Assembly: GCA_944392605.1 (NCBI GenBank)
Contig: CALXXE010000001.1
Location: forward strand, 124,001 to 188,000
DNA from: an uncultured Clostridia bacterium
Lineage (GTDB): Bacteria > Bacillota > Clostridia > TANB77 > CAG-508
Direction: 5' to 3'
DNA length: 64,000 bases
Shown here piece by piece: positions 17,800 to 26,648 of the stretch (its first letter is position 1; each line of letters begins with the position of its first letter). The notes below the pieces were generated by a model, which saw only the letters and a program-made list of their open reading frames with translations, did not search any database and was not told the origin of the DNA. A program made the translations under genes and the position numbers.

Positions 17800-19089
17800 C
17801 TATTTCTTCATTTTTGCATTTTTTATTAAGAAATCAATTGCTTTTTCTGATTCTAGTCCTTCTTTTATATAATTTCTTACATTTTCATTTTTTAAGAATT
17901 CTTCATCATTTTCTTTGCCATAATTTTTAGCCATTTCTTTCATTTTATCTTCTATTTCTTTATCTGTTGCTTCTATTTTTTCTGCTTTTATAACAGCTTC
18001 TATTGCTAATCTTGATTTAATTCCTTCGATTGCTTGAGGTTCGTATTCTTTTCTCATTTCATCTTCAGTTTTACCTAACATTTTTAAGTATTGATCTAAT
18101 TTTAATCCTTGATATGATAGACGTTGTTTAAAATCATTTAACATTCTATCAACTTCTGTTTCTACCATTCCTGAAGGTATATCAACTTTTACATTTTCAC
18201 AAAGAGCTTTAACCACAGCTTCTTCTGTTTCATATTTTTCTTTATCAGCATTTTGTTTTTCTAATTTTGTTTTTATATCTGCTTTTAATTCATCTAATGT
18301 ATCGAATTCACTTACATCTTTTGCGAACTCATCATCTAATTTTGGTAATTCTTTTTTCTTAATTTCATGTAATTTTACTTTAAAAGTTGCATCTTTTCCA
18401 GCTAATTCTTTTGAGAAATATTCATCTGGAAATTTAACATTTACATCTTTTTCTTCGTCAATTTTCATACCAACTATTTGGTCTTCAAATCCAGGAATAA
18501 ATGTATTACTTCCTAATTCTATATCATAGTTTTCAGCTTTTCCACCTTCAAAAGCTTTGTCATCTGCAAACCCTTCAAAATCTATAGTTGCAATATCACC
18601 TTTTTCTACAGCTCTATCATCAACTGATATTAATCTACTATTATGTTCTTGCATATGTCCTAATTCATGATTTATATCTTCGTCTGATACATTATACTCA
18701 ATTTTTGGAATTTCTATACCTTTATATTTTCCAAGTTCTGCTTCTGGTTTTGTTTGCATAACTACTGTAAATATTAAATCTTTTCCTTTTTCAATTTGTT
18801 TAATATCTACTTCTGGTCTAGAAACAACTTCTACTTTATTTTCTGCAACTGCTTCTTCTAAAGCTTCTTGTGCTACTTCATTAAATGCATCTTCATAGAA
18901 AATTTCTTTTCCGTAATATTTTTCTACTATTTGCATTGGTGCTTTTCCTTTTCTAAATCCTGGTATATTAAAATATTTAGCACTTTTAAAATATACTTTC
19001 TTTATAGCTTCATCAAATTTTTCAGCTTCTACTGTTATTTCAAATTTTACTTCATTTGCGTTTTCTGTTTTTTCTAATTTACAATTCAT
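17800..19089 (-). CDS. tig: Trigger factor
   Basis: A 429-residue ribosome-bound chaperone and peptidyl-prolyl isomerase. Start ATG 19089 (MNCKLEKTENANEVKF) behind AAGGAAAGGG; the TTG at 19098 sits too near that site. The ribosome-binding signature FRKGKAPMQIVEK is present at about 50-60, followed by the FKBP-like domain (VEKGDIATIDFEGF) and the C-terminal chaperone arms. It has the usual place before clpP and clpX. Confidence 0.96.
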   Translation of the reverse strand: MNCKLEKTENANEVKFEITVEAEKFDEAIKKVYFKSAKYFNIPGFRKGKAPMQIVEKYYGKEIFYEDAFNEVAQEALEEAVAENKVEVVSRPEVDIKQIEKGKDLIFTVVMQTKPEAELGKYKGIEIPKIEYNVSDEDINHELGHMQEHNSRLISVDDRAVEKGDIATIDFEGFADDKAFEGGKAENYDIELGSNTFIPGFEDQIVGMKIDEEKDVNVKFPDEYFSKELAGKDATFKVKLHEIKKKELPKLDDEFAKDVSEFDTLDELKADIKTKLEKQNADKEKYETEEAVVKALCENVKVDIPSGMVETEVDRMLNDFKQRLSYQGLKLDQYLKMLGKTEDEMRKEYEPQAIEGIKSRLAIEAVIKAEKIEATDKEIEDKMKEMAKNYGKENDEEFLKNENVRNYIKEGLESEKAIDFLIKNAKMKK

Positions 19090-19126
19090 ATCTTTCAACC
19101 CTTTCCTTTTTTCCTATAGCTTAATT

Positions 19127-19154
19127 ATTATACCACATTTTTCCTAATTTGCAA
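19127..19154 (-). promoter_or_regulatory. Promoter of tig-clpP-clpX
   Basis: On the minus strand, TTGCAA (19149-19154), a 16-base spacer and TATAAT (19127-19132), the latter preceded by TGTGG. It points into tig. Confidence 0.65.
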
Positions 19155-19258
19155 GGAATTTTTGATAATTTTCAAAAAATACTTGTTTTTTTTTTATTTT
19201 TATGATAAACTTGTTAATAGTCAATTTATTTATGAAATTTTAGGAGGTGCAATTGACA

Positions 19259-19456
19259 ATGGCAAGATGTGAAATTTGTGATAAACAACCTAGTCACGGA
19301 AAACAACTTAGCATTACTCGTTCTCATATAAGTAAAAGATCACCACGTACTTGGAAACCAAACTTAAGAACTGTCAAAGCTGAAATAAATGGTGAAGTTA
19401 AAAGAATTCATGTATGTGCTAAATGTTTAAAAAATGGAAAAGTAAAAAGAGCTTAA
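19259..19456 (+). CDS. rpmB: Ribosomal protein bL28 (zinc-binding form)
   Basis: A 65-residue protein, MARCEICDKQPSHGKQ.. with the RSHISKRSPRTWKPN signature. It has two CxxC pairs (CEIC and CAKC), the zinc-binding form. Start ATG 19259 after AGGAGG; the GTG at 19247 lies within the Shine-Dalgarno. Confidence 0.95.
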   Translation: MARCEICDKQPSHGKQLSITRSHISKRSPRTWKPNLRTVKAEINGEVKRIHVCAKCLKNGKVKRA

Positions 19457-19475
19457 TTTGAGAAAGCTCTTTTTT
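19444..19475 (+). terminator. rpmB terminator
   Basis: AAAGAGCT and AGCTCTTT form a stem starting at the last rpmB codons, followed by TTTTTT. Confidence 0.8.
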
Positions 19476-19483
19476 ATTTTGTT

Positions 19484-19555
19484 TTATTTTATTCTAAATA
19501 TAAATTTTACAAAACCTCTTAAAAATTTAGGTACTTTTTTTACTACAATAGTCAT
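19484..19555 (-). CDS. spoVM: Stage V sporulation protein SpoVM (23 codons)
   Basis: A 23-residue peptide: MTIVVKKVPKFLRGFVK then FIFRIK. It begins at ATG 19555, six bases after AGGAGGG. SpoVM is a tiny amphipathic helix that marks the convex forespore membrane and recruits SpoIVA for coat assembly. The match to the B. subtilis peptide (TIKLPKFLGGIVRAML core) includes the helix-breaking Pro at position 9 and the PKFL.G.V pattern. It lies next to rpmB, as in B. subtilis. Too short for ordinary gene callers, but the fit and synteny are convincing. Confidence 0.88.
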   Translation of the reverse strand: MTIVVKKVPKFLRGFVKFIFRIK

Positions 19556-19579
19556 ATGTATCCCTCCTATCTTTTTTCT

Positions 19580-19729
19580 TTAACAGGCAAGCCACATTAA
19601 TCCTACACAAACCACAGTTAGACCAATTATAAATAACCAACCACTTATTGGAAGCAATAAAACAAGTAATATTCCTAATCCTAAACCTATTAAGCATACT
19701 GCTAAAGTCTTTTTTAAGAAACGTCCCAT
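19580..19729 (-). CDS. 49-residue membrane protein upstream of spoVM
   Basis: Starts at ATG 19729 behind GGGAGG: MGRFLKKTLAV, then two hydrophobic segments split by a PISGW turn. It ends 24 bases before spoVM and shares its strand, so both probably form a sporulation transcript. No family named; it resembles small bitopic or hairpin membrane proteins often found beside clostridial spoVM. Confidence 0.7.
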   Translation of the reverse strand: MGRFLKKTLAVCLIGLGLGILLVLLLPISGWLFIIGLTVVCVGLMWLAC

Positions 19730-19756
19730 GTTAAATTCCTCCCATTCTTTTTGTAT

Positions 19757-19764
19757 ATCTTATG
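19757..19764 (-). promoter_or_regulatory. Possible sigma-E -10 element for the spoVM unit
   Basis: CATAAGAT on the minus strand fits the CATAnnnT -10 of mother-cell sigma-E promoters, about 28 bases before the 49-codon gene. The -35 is not clear, so this is only suggestive. Confidence 0.3.
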
Positions 19765-19904
19765 AAGTTTTTCTCTTTTTTGTTACTTATTTTGCTATTT
19801 CTTATTTTATTTGACGAATTTTGTTTTTTCTTGTAAAATACTATCAACCTGAAGTACTTAAAAGTATTAAAATAAAAAAATTATAAATATTATAGGTGAT
19901 AAAA

Positions 19905-20546
19905 ATGAAAAAAGCTGATGCCAGAAAAATAGTAAATCTTTTAAAAGAAGCATATCCTGATGCTACATGTAGTTTAGATTTTAAAACTCCATTTCAGTTA
20001 GTAGTAGCCGTTATGCTTTCTGCTCAATGTACAGATGAACGAGTTAACAAAACAACTCCTGAACTTTTCAATAGGTGTAAAACAATTGAAGATTTTGCAA
20101 ATATAGATATTAATAAATTAGAACAAATTATTCACCCTTGTGGATTTTATAAAAATAAAGCTAAAAATATTAAACTTTGCGCTAAACAAGTTTTAGAAAA
20201 TTTTAATGGAGAAGTTCCTCACACTATGGAAGAACTAACATCTCTTGCTGGTGTTGGAAGAAAAAGTGCCAATGTTATAATGCTTGAAGTTTTTGGTATT
20301 GCTGAAGGTATTGCCGTTGATACTCATGCTAAGAGAATTTCAAACCTTACCGGGTTATCTAAAGCAAAAGAACCAGAAAAGATTGAGCAAGATTTAATAA
20401 AAACTTTTCCAAAAGATACTTTGAAAGATATAAATCATCTTTTCGTTTGGCATGGCAGAAATACCTGTATTGCAAGGAATCCAAAGTGTAAATTATGTCC
20501 TATAAATAAGTTTTGTAAACATTATTTATCATTGACAAAATCGTAA
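19905..20546 (+). CDS. nth: Endonuclease III (DNA glycosylase/AP lyase)
   Basis: A 213-residue base-excision repair enzyme that removes oxidised pyrimidines. Start ATG 19905 after AGGTGATAAA. The helix-hairpin-helix motif LAGVGRKSANVIM carries the catalytic Lys, the GPD-type Asp follows in AVDTHAKR, and a C-terminal 4Fe-4S motif C-x6-C-x2-C-x5-C is complete (CIARNPKCKLCPINKFC). Confidence 0.96.
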   Translation: MKKADARKIVNLLKEAYPDATCSLDFKTPFQLVVAVMLSAQCTDERVNKTTPELFNRCKTIEDFANIDINKLEQIIHPCGFYKNKAKNIKLCAKQVLENFNGEVPHTMEELTSLAGVGRKSANVIMLEVFGIAEGIAVDTHAKRISNLTGLSKAKEPEKIEQDLIKTFPKDTLKDINHLFVWHGRNTCIARNPKCKLCPINKFCKHYLSLTKS

Positions 20547-20599
20547 TAAAGTTATATATTTTTTACATATAATTAAATAATATTTAGGAGGGATTTTTA

Positions 20600-21856
20600 A
20601 TGTTAAAAAACAAATTTAAGATAATTGCCCTACTTATGGTAATTATTTTAACGCTTATGATTCCTGTTGTAAGAGCAGAAGATAACGAAGCTGACGGTTA
20701 CGTAACAACACAAGAAGAAATAGTGCAAGGAGCTGAAGAACTAGCTAGCGAAAATGTTATCAATGAAGAAAATTACAAACAAGGAGATGTATATTTATCT
20801 GGAGATGAAGTAACCATTGATTATACTGTAGATGGAAACCTATTTGTTATGGCAAATACAGTTACTATAAACGCACCAATAGGTGGAGACGCCTTTATTA
20901 TAGCTAATAACATCTTGATTGACAGAGATGGATACATTTTCAGTAATTTATTCTCTTTATCACAAAATATAACTATCAATGGCTCTGTATATGATATATT
21001 TGCTTATTCATTAAACAGTATCAATATTGATGGATATATATATCGTGATGTAAGGGCTATAACAAATAATCTTACACTAACTGGAACTATAGTAAGAAAT
21101 GCTTATTTCGATATAAACACTTTAGATATTTCATCTGAATCAACTGATGATCAAGGAAATACTGTTACTTCTCAAGGATCAATAAATGGTGATTTAAATT
21201 ATACTTCTAAACAAGAACTTACAATTCCAGATGGAATAGTTACAGGAGCAATTAATTATTCTCAAGATTCAAGTTCACCAGCCTCTGTTCAAATATATAT
21301 ACTTTCACTTGGAAAATTTTTAGTAACAGTTCTAGTTATATGGCTTCTATGTTTATGGCTTACACCTAAATTCTTAGATCGTACTAGCTATATACTTTCT
21401 AAAAAATTACCATCATCTATCGGTTTCGGAATTTTAACACCTATTGTTTTAATAATAGCTTCTGTAATTTTATTATTACTAGAAATAACTTCAACAATTG
21501 GAGGTCTTGGCTTAGTTCTATTATTTGCAGTTTGCATAATAAGTTCTGTTATTTTTGTAATTGCTATTAATAATTTAATTTGTCAAAGACTAAAAATTGA
21601 AAAAACAATTGGTAAATTAGGTCTTTTAATTATAACAGCTGCTATTATATGGTTACTTGCTTTAATTCCTGTAGTTGGTGGAGTTATAAGTATAATTGCA
21701 ACATTACTTGGTCTTGGAATTTTAATTAATGGTATTTTATTATCTAGAAAAAATATGAACTTATCAGAAAATAAATCTGAGAAAAACAAATCAGAAAAAC
21801 AAAAAAAAGATAATAAAGATACCAAAAGCAAAAAAACTAAAAAAGAAGAAAAATAG
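20600..21856 (+). CDS. Exported bactofilin-like polymer-forming membrane protein
   Basis: A 418-residue protein. Residues 1-26 look like a cleaved signal peptide (..PVVRA-ED). Residues about 60-225 show the short repeated turns of a bactofilin/polymer-forming beta-helix (GNLFVMANTVTINAPIGGDAF). Then come four or five membrane helices (about 230-385) and a Lys-rich cytoplasmic tail. The family builds envelope scaffolds; here the solenoid should lie outside the membrane. SD GGAGGG precedes ATG 20600. Confidence 0.8.
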   Translation: MLKNKFKIIALLMVIILTLMIPVVRAEDNEADGYVTTQEEIVQGAEELASENVINEENYKQGDVYLSGDEVTIDYTVDGNLFVMANTVTINAPIGGDAFIIANNILIDRDGYIFSNLFSLSQNITINGSVYDIFAYSLNSINIDGYIYRDVRAITNNLTLTGTIVRNAYFDINTLDISSESTDDQGNTVTSQGSINGDLNYTSKQELTIPDGIVTGAINYSQDSSSPASVQIYILSLGKFLVTVLVIWLLCLWLTPKFLDRTSYILSKKLPSSIGFGILTPIVLIIASVILLLLEITSTIGGLGLVLLFAVCIISSVIFVIAINNLICQRLKIEKTIGKLGLLIITAAIIWLLALIPVVGGVISIIATLLGLGILINGILLSRKNMNLSENKSEKNKSEKQKKDNKDTKSKKTKKEEK

Positions 21857-21872
21857 TATAAATAAAAAATAG

Positions 21873-21899
21873 ACTCTTAAAGCTAAAAACTTTAAGAGT
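21873..21899. terminator. Bidirectional terminator between convergent genes
   Basis: ACTCTTAAAG (21873-21882) and CTTTAAGAGT (21890-21899) form a perfect stem with T-rich flanks on both strands, serving the bactofilin-like gene and rpe. Confidence 0.85.
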
Positions 21900-21911
21900 T
21901 TATTTTTTCTA

Positions 21912-22571
21912 TTATTTCTTTAACTCATCAATAATTACTTTATAATCTTTTGCCATTAAAATCGCTGTACCTGAAACCAATATATTTGCTCCTGCCTCCT
22001 TAACACTCTCTACAGTAGCTAAATTTATTCCACCATCTGCTTCTATGTCTATTTCTATGTCATTCTCTTCTATGTATTTTTTTAGTTGTTTTATCTTTTC
22101 TATTGTTTCTGTTATCAAAGTCTGTCCGCCTTTTCCAGGTTCAACAGTCATAACCAAACACATATGAATATAAGGTAAAAATTCATATATATCTTCTATT
22201 TTGGTATTTGGTTTTATTGCTATTCCAACTCTACAATTATTTTCTTTTATATATTTTATGATATCATATACTTCTTGTTTATTTTTGCAAGCTTCTAAAT
22301 GAAATGTTATTATATTAGGCTCTACAGCTAAAAAGTCATCTACCGCTCCTTTTACATTCTCAACCATTAAGTGTACATCTAATGGTAAATTAGATATTCT
22401 TTTTATATATGAGCTATATTCAAACATTTTATCATAAGTATTTTTTTCAACAAATTTCCCATCCATTACATCTATATGAAAATAATCTGTTTTTCCAGCT
22501 TCTAATGCAAATATTGTTTTATTTTCTTCTCCCTTTTTTACAGAAAGTATTGAAGTTGATATTTCTACCAT
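21912..22571 (-). CDS. rpe: Ribulose-phosphate 3-epimerase
   Basis: A 219-residue TIM-barrel enzyme interconverting ribulose-5-P and xylulose-5-P. Metal and phosphate motifs are seen: HIDVMDGKFV, DVHLMV, MTVEPGKGGQ, EADGGIN, and VSGTAIL. Its ATG overlaps the end of rsgA by seven bases, so the two are translationally coupled. Confidence 0.95.
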   Translation of the reverse strand: MVEISTSILSVKKGEENKTIFALEAGKTDYFHIDVMDGKFVEKNTYDKMFEYSSYIKRISNLPLDVHLMVENVKGAVDDFLAVEPNIITFHLEACKNKQEVYDIIKYIKENNCRVGIAIKPNTKIEDIYEFLPYIHMCLVMTVEPGKGGQTLITETIEKIKQLKKYIEENDIEIDIEADGGINLATVESVKEAGANILVSGTAILMAKDYKVIIDELKK

Positions 22572-23473
22572 TTTTTTCTTTCCTCCTTTTGTTTTAATTC
22601 TTGATAAATCTTACAGAATCTATCATATCTCTCTTGTTCTATTTTACCTTCTTTTATTGCATTTTTTATTCCACAGTTTTCTTCTTTTATATGTGTACAA
22701 CCAACAAATTCACAATCAGGTATATATTGCTTAAATTCCTTAAAATAAGAAGCTAAATCTTTACTTTCTATTTCTGAAATATCAAATGTTGAAAAACCAG
22801 GTGTGTCTGCAATATATGTTCCTTCATCTATTTCATAAAGCTTAGTAGATGTAGTTGTATTTTTCCCTCTTCTACTTTTTTTACTTATCTCTCCTTCTTG
22901 TGTAATATCTTCTCCAAAAATTGCATTTATTAAAGTAGATTTTCCAACTCCTGAATTTCCTGAGAAAGCATTTGTATTTCCCAAAAGTTCTTTTCTTAAT
23001 TTATCTATTCCTTTTCCTACTTTTGCTTCTGTTTCTAAAACTTTATATCCCACTTTCTCATAAACTCTTTTTATTTCTTTAAAGCTTTTTTCTTTATCTA
23101 AATCTATCTTATTTAATACAATTAATGCTTCTATTCCTAAAAATTCTGCAAATGCTAATTGTTTATCAAGCATAAGTAAATCTGGTTTAGGATGTTTACT
23201 AGATACTACCAAAACTATTTTACTTATATTTGCAAGTTTAGGTCTTTTTATATAAACATTTCTATCTAATATTTTATCAATACTAACTCTATCTTTTTCT
23301 TTGTCTTCTTTCACAACTTCACATTCTACAAAATCTCCAACAACAGGAGTTATATCATCTTTTTTAAATTTACCTCTAGCATTTGCTTCATACACTTTAT
23401 CCCTAACATTACTCTCTTCTATTACTTTTACTCTATATAAATTAGAAATATTCTCAACAATAATACCTTTCAT
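22565..23473 (-). CDS. rsgA: Ribosome small subunit GTPase RsgA
   Basis: A 302-residue circularly permuted GTPase for late 30S maturation. Start ATG 23473 (MKGIIVENISNLYRV) behind GGAGG; the frame to 23536 is translated repeat. OB-fold N-terminus, G4 VLNKID before G1 GNSGVGKSTL, G3 DTPGFS, then the zinc motif CEFVGCTHIKEENC. Operon prpC-prkC-rsgA-rpe as in B. subtilis. Confidence 0.96.
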   Translation of the reverse strand: MKGIIVENISNLYRVKVIEESNVRDKVYEANARGKFKKDDITPVVGDFVECEVVKEDKEKDRVSIDKILDRNVYIKRPKLANISKIVLVVSSKHPKPDLLMLDKQLAFAEFLGIEALIVLNKIDLDKEKSFKEIKRVYEKVGYKVLETEAKVGKGIDKLRKELLGNTNAFSGNSGVGKSTLINAIFGEDITQEGEISKKSRRGKNTTTSTKLYEIDEGTYIADTPGFSTFDISEIESKDLASYFKEFKQYIPDCEFVGCTHIKEENCGIKNAIKEGKIEQERYDRFCKIYQELKQKEERKKW

Positions 23474-23493
23474 AAACACCTCCACGTGTAATT

Positions 23494-23537
23494 GGGGACA
23501 TTTCCTTTTAGCACAAAAATGTGCAGTTTGGGACACA
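23494..23537. repeat. GGGAC-type palindromic repeat upstream of rsgA
   Basis: GGGGACATTTCC then GCACA/TGTGC inner hairpin, ending TTGGGACACA. Same ends as the repeats before clpP and clpC. Sits about 20 bases before the rsgA start codon. Confidence 0.65.
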
Positions 23538-23598
23538 TCTTGTTTATATTATATATGAAAAAAGTTCAATTAGCAAATACTAATTGAACTTTTATTTA

Positions 23599-25593
23599 TT
23601 AATTAAATGTTATAGAATCTTGAGATCCATATACTACATCTTTTGATGATTTATATATTTCTCCTTCGTTTGGATCAGTTATTGTTACTGTTACTGTTAC
23701 TGTTTCTCCTTCTTTTCCAGAAAGTGTTACATCAGAATAGTTTGAATTATTTTTATCTATTCCTGTTCTTCTTTCATTATTTACTGTAATATTTACAGTT
23801 TTACTTGCTGTGTTTTCTTCATCTTCTGAATCTGTATATCCTCCTGTAATTTTCTTAACATCTATATTAACTTTCAATGTTTTTGTTTCAGCAACTTGAT
23901 TTACTGTTAATGTTATTGTCGTTCCTTCATCTACAACTTTATTTGCATCTATACTTTGTGCTGTAACCTTTCCATTGTTAGATGTTGCATCTTGATATGT
24001 TACATTAACTTTTAAGCCTAAACTTTCCAAATTAGATTTAGCTGTTGCTTCATCTTGACCAATTACACTAATTACAGTTACTTGTTTGATTCCAGTTCCT
24101 GTACTTACATGTATTTTTACTGTATCTCCTGCAAAAGCTTCTGAATCAGGTTCTGTTTCCTGACTAATTACATAGCCTTCTTCTACGGTTTTACTTGTCT
24201 CTTCAACTACCTCTGCAACTAAGTTTGCATCTTCTAACATCTTAATTGCTTCTTCTCTTTCTTTACCTTCTACATTAGGTACAGTTGTCTTTTCTTGTCC
24301 TTTACTAATTTTAACTTGAATTGTAGTATTATTTACTCCTTCTTTTACTTTTTTATTTCCTGGTGTAGTGGTAAAATCACCTAAATCACCTTTTACTTTT
24401 TGTGATATTACATAACCTTCTGGAACATCTTTATTATATTCCTCTATTGCTTCAAATCCAAGATTCGCATTTTTTATCTCTTGTTCTGCTTCTTCTCTTG
24501 ATAATCCAACAACATTTGGTACTTCTACTTCTGGTGGATTTGTTATGTTCAAAGCAAGTATTGTTCCTCCTAAACTTAATGCAAACAATAATACTAGTCC
24601 AATAAATATGCTTAGTTTTTTATGTCTTTTAATGAAAGATTTAAATTTTCCATCTTTCTTTCCTTTATCTTCATTACTTCCTCTTGAATTATTATACATT
24701 TCTGTATGTAAGACTTGAGTCTTTGCTGTTGGATCATATTCTGAATCATCTACAAAATCTCCATCAGGATTTTTTAATGATTTTCTTAAATCGTCTAACA
24801 TTTCTGTAGCTGTTTGATATCTTAACGTTGTATCTTTTTGTAATGCTTTCATAATAATTTTATTTACAGCTACCGGTACATTAGGATTTACTTCTATTGG
24901 CTCTTCTGGTTTCTCCTGCATATGTTTCAATGCTACAGATACTGGTGTATCAGCATCGAAAGGAACTCTTCCTGTTACCATTTCATATAAAACAACACCT
25001 AAAGAATATAAATCAGATTTTGCATCTGTAAATCCACCTCTAGCATGTTCTGGTGAAAAATAATGTACTGAGCCTATTGTTGTCCCAAATGCTGTAATCG
25101 TTGAATTTGAAACTGCTTTTGCTATACCAAAATCTGTTACTTTTGCAATTCCGTCTTCAGTTATTATTATATTATGTGGCTTTATATCTCTATGAATTAT
25201 ATTATTTCTATGAGCTGTTTCCAATGCAGAAGCTATTTGTATCGCTACATTTACTGACCATTTCCAAGGAAGTGGTCCTTTTTCTTCTAGTATTATTTCT
25301 TTTAATGTTTTTCCTTGTATTAATTCCATTACAATATAGTGTAAATTATTTTCAACTCCTACATCATAAATAGATACAATATTTGGATGTGTCAATCTTG
25401 CTGCTGATTGTGCTTCTACCTCAAACCTTTTAATAAATTCTTCATCTGTCGTAAATTCATCTCTTAGAATCTTTACTGCAACATTCCTCTTCAATATTTT
25501 ATCAGCTGCCTTATATACAGTAGCCATTCCACCATTCCCAATTTTCTCGATAATTTCATATCGATTCCCTAATAGCTTACCTTCTAAATTCAT
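23599..25593 (-). CDS. prkC: Serine/threonine protein kinase with PASTA repeats
   Basis: A 664-residue membrane kinase. Kinase domain about 10-270 with GNGGMATVYKA (P-loop), catalytic HRDIKPHNI, DFGIAKA and the activation loop. One membrane helix at about 335-355, then at least three external PASTA repeats (PNVVGLSREEAE, PNVEGKEREEAI, ISVIGQDEATAK) that sense muropeptides or lipid II, and a Thr/Lys-rich beta tail. PrkC/Stk1 controls dormancy exit, wall metabolism and division. Partner phosphatase PrpC is encoded directly upstream. Confidence 0.96.
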   Translation of the reverse strand: MNLEGKLLGNRYEIIEKIGNGGMATVYKAADKILKRNVAVKILRDEFTTDEEFIKRFEVEAQSAARLTHPNIVSIYDVGVENNLHYIVMELIQGKTLKEIILEEKGPLPWKWSVNVAIQIASALETAHRNNIIHRDIKPHNIIITEDGIAKVTDFGIAKAVSNSTITAFGTTIGSVHYFSPEHARGGFTDAKSDLYSLGVVLYEMVTGRVPFDADTPVSVALKHMQEKPEEPIEVNPNVPVAVNKIIMKALQKDTTLRYQTATEMLDDLRKSLKNPDGDFVDDSEYDPTAKTQVLHTEMYNNSRGSNEDKGKKDGKFKSFIKRHKKLSIFIGLVLLFALSLGGTILALNITNPPEVEVPNVVGLSREEAEQEIKNANLGFEAIEEYNKDVPEGYVISQKVKGDLGDFTTTPGNKKVKEGVNNTTIQVKISKGQEKTTVPNVEGKEREEAIKMLEDANLVAEVVEETSKTVEEGYVISQETEPDSEAFAGDTVKIHVSTGTGIKQVTVISVIGQDEATAKSNLESLGLKVNVTYQDATSNNGKVTAQSIDANKVVDEGTTITLTVNQVAETKTLKVNIDVKKITGGYTDSEDEENTASKTVNITVNNERRTGIDKNNSNYSDVTLSGKEGETVTVTVTITDPNEGEIYKSSKDVVYGSQDSITFN

Positions 25594-25631
25594 ATTTATC
25601 TCTCCTTAAATAATGTTTAATTTGTAGAACG

Positions 25632-26366
25632 TCATATATTTTTTATTACAATCACTGTTATATTATCATATCCGCCTTTTTCATTTGCTAGTTTTACCAA
25701 TTCTTTTGGTGCTTGTTCTATATCTTTTTTTGCTTCTCTAAACATATCATCTTGTGAGACTAAATTTGTTAGTCCATCTGAATTCATAATTAATATATCA
25801 TCTTTTAGAAATCCTTTTACCATAACATCTGGTTCTACAAAAGCATTACACCCTAGTGCTTTCATTAACATATTCTTTTGTGGATGATGTACAGCCTCTT
25901 CCTTAGTGATAGTTCCGTCTTTTACCAATTTTTGAACATAACTGTGGTCTTGAGTTAATTTTCTCATAAACTCTTTTCTGATACGATATACTCTACTATC
26001 TCCAACATGTCCAATAAACACCCTATTATTATATATTAAGCAAACGTCTAAAGTAGTACCCATTCCATCTAACTCTTTATTTTCTTTTGATTTTTCATAT
26101 ACTATCATATTTGCATATTCAACACTACTACCCACTAATTGAATAATGCTATCTTTATCTTTTTCTATTTGTTTAAAATTATTTTCTATATAGTTTTTAG
26201 CAGATTGTATTGCAAGCCTACTTGCAATTTCTCCACCTTTATAACCTCCCATTCCGTCAGCTAACATATATAGTTGTACTTCATCTAGCGAATCAGATAT
26301 ATAAAAAGAGTCTTCATTTATTTCCCTTACTTTTCCTACATCAGATTTTGCGTAAGCCTTTATCAT
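25632..26366 (-). CDS. prpC: PP2C-family serine/threonine phosphatase
   Basis: A 244-residue PPM phosphatase. Start ATG 26366 (MIKAYAKSDVGKVREINED) behind GAGGTG. Metal-binding motifs: NEDSFY, ADGMGGYKGGE, GHVGDSRVYR, and the terminal GGYDNITVIV. It reverses PrkC phosphorylation; 38 bases before prkC. Confidence 0.95.
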   Translation of the reverse strand: MIKAYAKSDVGKVREINEDSFYISDSLDEVQLYMLADGMGGYKGGEIASRLAIQSAKNYIENNFKQIEKDKDSIIQLVGSSVEYANMIVYEKSKENKELDGMGTTLDVCLIYNNRVFIGHVGDSRVYRIRKEFMRKLTQDHSYVQKLVKDGTITKEEAVHHPQKNMLMKALGCNAFVEPDVMVKGFLKDDILIMNSDGLTNLVSQDDMFREAKKDIEQAPKELVKLANEKGGYDNITVIVIKNI

Positions 26367-26492
26367 GAATTCACCTCTTCTCAACTTGCATTTTTATTTA
26401 CTATATTTTATATCACAAGTTTTTATTTTTTGCAATTATTTTAAGTATATTCCTTAAAATTAATAATTATTCATACTATTTTTTGACTGTTT

Positions 26493-26591
26493 TACTGTTT
26501 TTCAAGACTGGCTCAAAAAACATCACAAAATTTTAACTAAATAAAAAAATATATAAGTTAATGTTTTTTGAGTCCGTCCTGAAAAACAGTA
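26493..26591. repeat. 99-bp imperfect palindrome (MITE-like) before mutS2
   Basis: Arms 26493-26523 and 26561-26591 are 31 bases each, matching at 28 positions as inverted repeats, around a 37-base A/T-rich loop. The right arm holds GGACGGACTC on the minus strand, similar to the dispersed GGGAC-type repeats. It ends seven bases before the mutS2 promoter -35. Confidence 0.8.
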
Positions 26592-26597
26592 TTTTGG

Positions 26598-26626
26598 TTG
26601 ACTAATTTTCTCTTCCCTAGTATAAT
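26598..26626 (+). promoter_or_regulatory. mutS2 promoter
   Basis: TTGACT (26598-26603), a 17-base spacer and TATAAT (26621-26626), 22 bases before the mutS2 start. Confidence 0.8.
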
Positions 26627-26648
26627 TAATATGTTAGGAGATTTTAAT

